Source of the DNA: an uncultured Collinsella sp.
Lineage (GTDB): Bacteria > Actinomycetota > Coriobacteriia > Coriobacteriales > Coriobacteriaceae
Length of the DNA stretch: 64,000 nt
Assembly (NCBI GenBank): GCA_902465015.1
Contig: CABQLK010000004.1
Location: forward strand, 6,379-70,378
Reading direction: 5' to 3'
Positions 62,960 through 64,000 of the stretch are shown here, piece after piece. Below the pieces are notes generated by a model that saw nothing but the letters and a program-made list of their open reading frames with translations, was not told the origin of the DNA and did not search any database. Position numbers and translations under genes: made by a program. Position 1 is the stretch's first letter. Each line of letters opens with the position of its first letter.

Positions 62960-64000
62960 TTACTCGGCGTCGGTCTCCTCGTCCTTCTTCTCGGAAGGAA
63001 GCGGGGTAACCTCGATCTCGACGCCCAGAGTCTCAGCAGCGGACTTCATGGACAGGGAGATACGACGACGGTCGAGGTCGATCTCCATGACCTTGACCTG
63101 AACCTTGTCGCCCACGTGGGTGACCTGAGAAGGCTGGTCGACGTGCTTGTTGGCCATCTCGGAGATGTGCACCAGGCCCTCGATGCCCTCGCCCAGGTCG
63201 ACGAAAGCGCCGAACGGGACAAGCTTGGTCACAGTGCCCTCGACGATAGCGCCGACGGGGTACTTCTTGACCAGTGCGCGCCACGGATCCTCGGTGGTCT
63301 GCTTGAGACCCAGGGAGATGCGCTCGCGGTTGAGATCGACGTCGAGAACCTCGACCTCGACCTCCTGGCCGACCTTGACAACCTCGGAAGGATGGTTGAC
63401 GTGGTTCCAGGAGAGCTCGGAGATGTGTATGAGGCCGTCGATACCGCCGAGGTCGACGAAGGCGCCGAAGTCGACGATGGAGGAAACGGTGCCCTGGAGA
63501 CGCATGCCAGACTTGAGCTTGGACAGGATCTCGGAGCGCTCGGCCTTACGGGACTCCTCGAGCACGACGCGACGGGAGAGGACGACGTTGTTGCGGTTGC
63601 GGTCCATCTCGATGACGCGGGCCTCGATGCGAGTGCCCATGTAGGAGGTGAGGTCCTTGACACGACGGAGGTCGACGAGGGAAGCGGGCAGGAAGCCACG
63701 CAGGCCGATGTCGAGAATCAGGCCGCCCTTGACAACCTCGATAACCTCGCCCTCGACGTTCTCGCCGGAGTTGAACTTCTCCTCGATGCGGTTCCAAGCA
63801 CGCTCGTACTCGGCACGCTTCTTGGACAGGACCAGACGACCGTCCTTGTCCTCCTTCTGGAGAACCAGAGCCTCGATGGGATCACCGAGTGCAACGATGT
63901 CTGCAGGGTTAGCGTCCTTGCGGATGGACAGCTCGCGGACCGGGATAACGCCCTCGGACTTGAATCCGATGTCAACGAGCACCTCGTCATGCTCGATCTT
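62960..64000 (-). CDS. rpsA: 30S ribosomal protein S1, C-terminal part
   Basis: 347 residues visible; the 5' end is beyond the window. At least three full S1 RNA-binding repeats: one around GEVIEVVKGGLILDIGLRGF, one with GTVSSIVDFGAFVDLGGIDG, one with GTVTKLVPFGAFVDLGEGIE, plus part of a first repeat at the edge. The acidic tail EKKDEETDAE is usual. The frame is open to base 64000 (KIEHDEVLVDIG), so the start is not in view. Confidence 0.95.
   Translation of the reverse strand, partial: KIEHDEVLVDIGFKSEGVIPVRELSIRKDANPADIVALGDPIEALVLQKEDKDGRLVLSKKRAEYERAWNRIEEKFNSGENVEGEVIEVVKGGLILDIGLRGFLPASLVDLRRVKDLTSYMGTRIEARVIEMDRNRNNVVLSRRVVLEESRKAERSEILSKLKSGMRLQGTVSSIVDFGAFVDLGGIDGLIHISELSWNHVNHPSEVVKVGQEVEVEVLDVDLNRERISLGLKQTTEDPWRALVKKYPVGAIVEGTVTKLVPFGAFVDLGEGIEGLVHISEMANKHVDQPSQVTHVGDKVQVKVMEIDLDRRRISLSMKSAAETLGVEIEVTPLPSEKKDEETDAE

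Overview
The window reads as chromosome of a GC-rich, strictly anaerobic actinobacterium of the class Coriobacteriia, most likely a gut Collinsella. That placement is inferred from base composition, the tig-clpP-clpX order, an actinobacterial-looking S1 gene, and a formate/hydrogen, selenium and molybdenum gene set. No 16S rRNA or other phylogenetic marker is present. I see no prophage, integrase, transposase, CRISPR array or origin.

Layout. 1-9.8 kb is housekeeping: an M24 peptidase, folC, valS, clpX, clpP, tig and tRNA-Leu. 9.9-15.3 kb holds a two-subunit molybdenum hydroxylase and glutamate dehydrogenase. 15.5-38 kb is a reverse-strand block in which hydN, selenocysteine formate dehydrogenase fdhF, hyfABCDEFGHI, hycH, hycI and focA form a complete hydrogenase-4 type formate hydrogenlyase. 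A second unit follows it: an orphan molybdopterin oxidoreductase, selA, selB, tRNA-Sec, mobA and a DUF3343 gene. 38.3-39.2 kb is a toxin-antitoxin pair. 39.7-41.3 kb holds tRNA-Gly, tRNA-Pro and brnQ. 41.4-48.1 kb is a selenium-handling cluster (a class V lyase, a second DUF3343, yedF and selenocysteine selD), followed by one activase and two double-cubane 2-hydroxyacyl-CoA dehydratase-like proteins. 48.5-54 kb carries modABC, mogA and moeA. 54-64 kb is mixed: a CLC-F type fluoride antiporter, a lipid kinase, an ArfB-like factor, xpt, an MFS exporter, an O-acetylhomoserine sulfhydrylase, a C_GCAxxG_C_C protein, YigZ, RNase P RNA and rpsA (cut by the window edge).

How it fits together. FdhF needs selenocysteine (selA, selB, selC, selD, probably yedF, DUF3343 and the lyase), bis-MGD cofactor (modABC, moeA, mogA, mobA), an electron carrier (hydN) and the Hyf hydrogenase with its maturation proteins; focA moves formate. 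Nearly all of this lies within 38 kb. Two genes, fdhF (codon 140) and selD (codon 17), are read through in-frame UGA, each followed by a SECIS-like hairpin. A naive gene caller would split fdhF and truncate selD.

The most novel material is non-coding. Several families of long palindromic elements sit next to gene 3' ends: family A (AGTTGCGGTGA... arms), family B (about 155 bp, TCTACTACGTTT arms), family C (about 100 bp with a conserved core and compensatory helix changes in three copies, a candidate structured RNA), family D (inverted pair flanking valS) and family E. A shared CTCTAGAG..AATAATT motif lies upstream of both the mod and the hydN-fdhF-hyf operons and is a candidate molybdenum-related operator.
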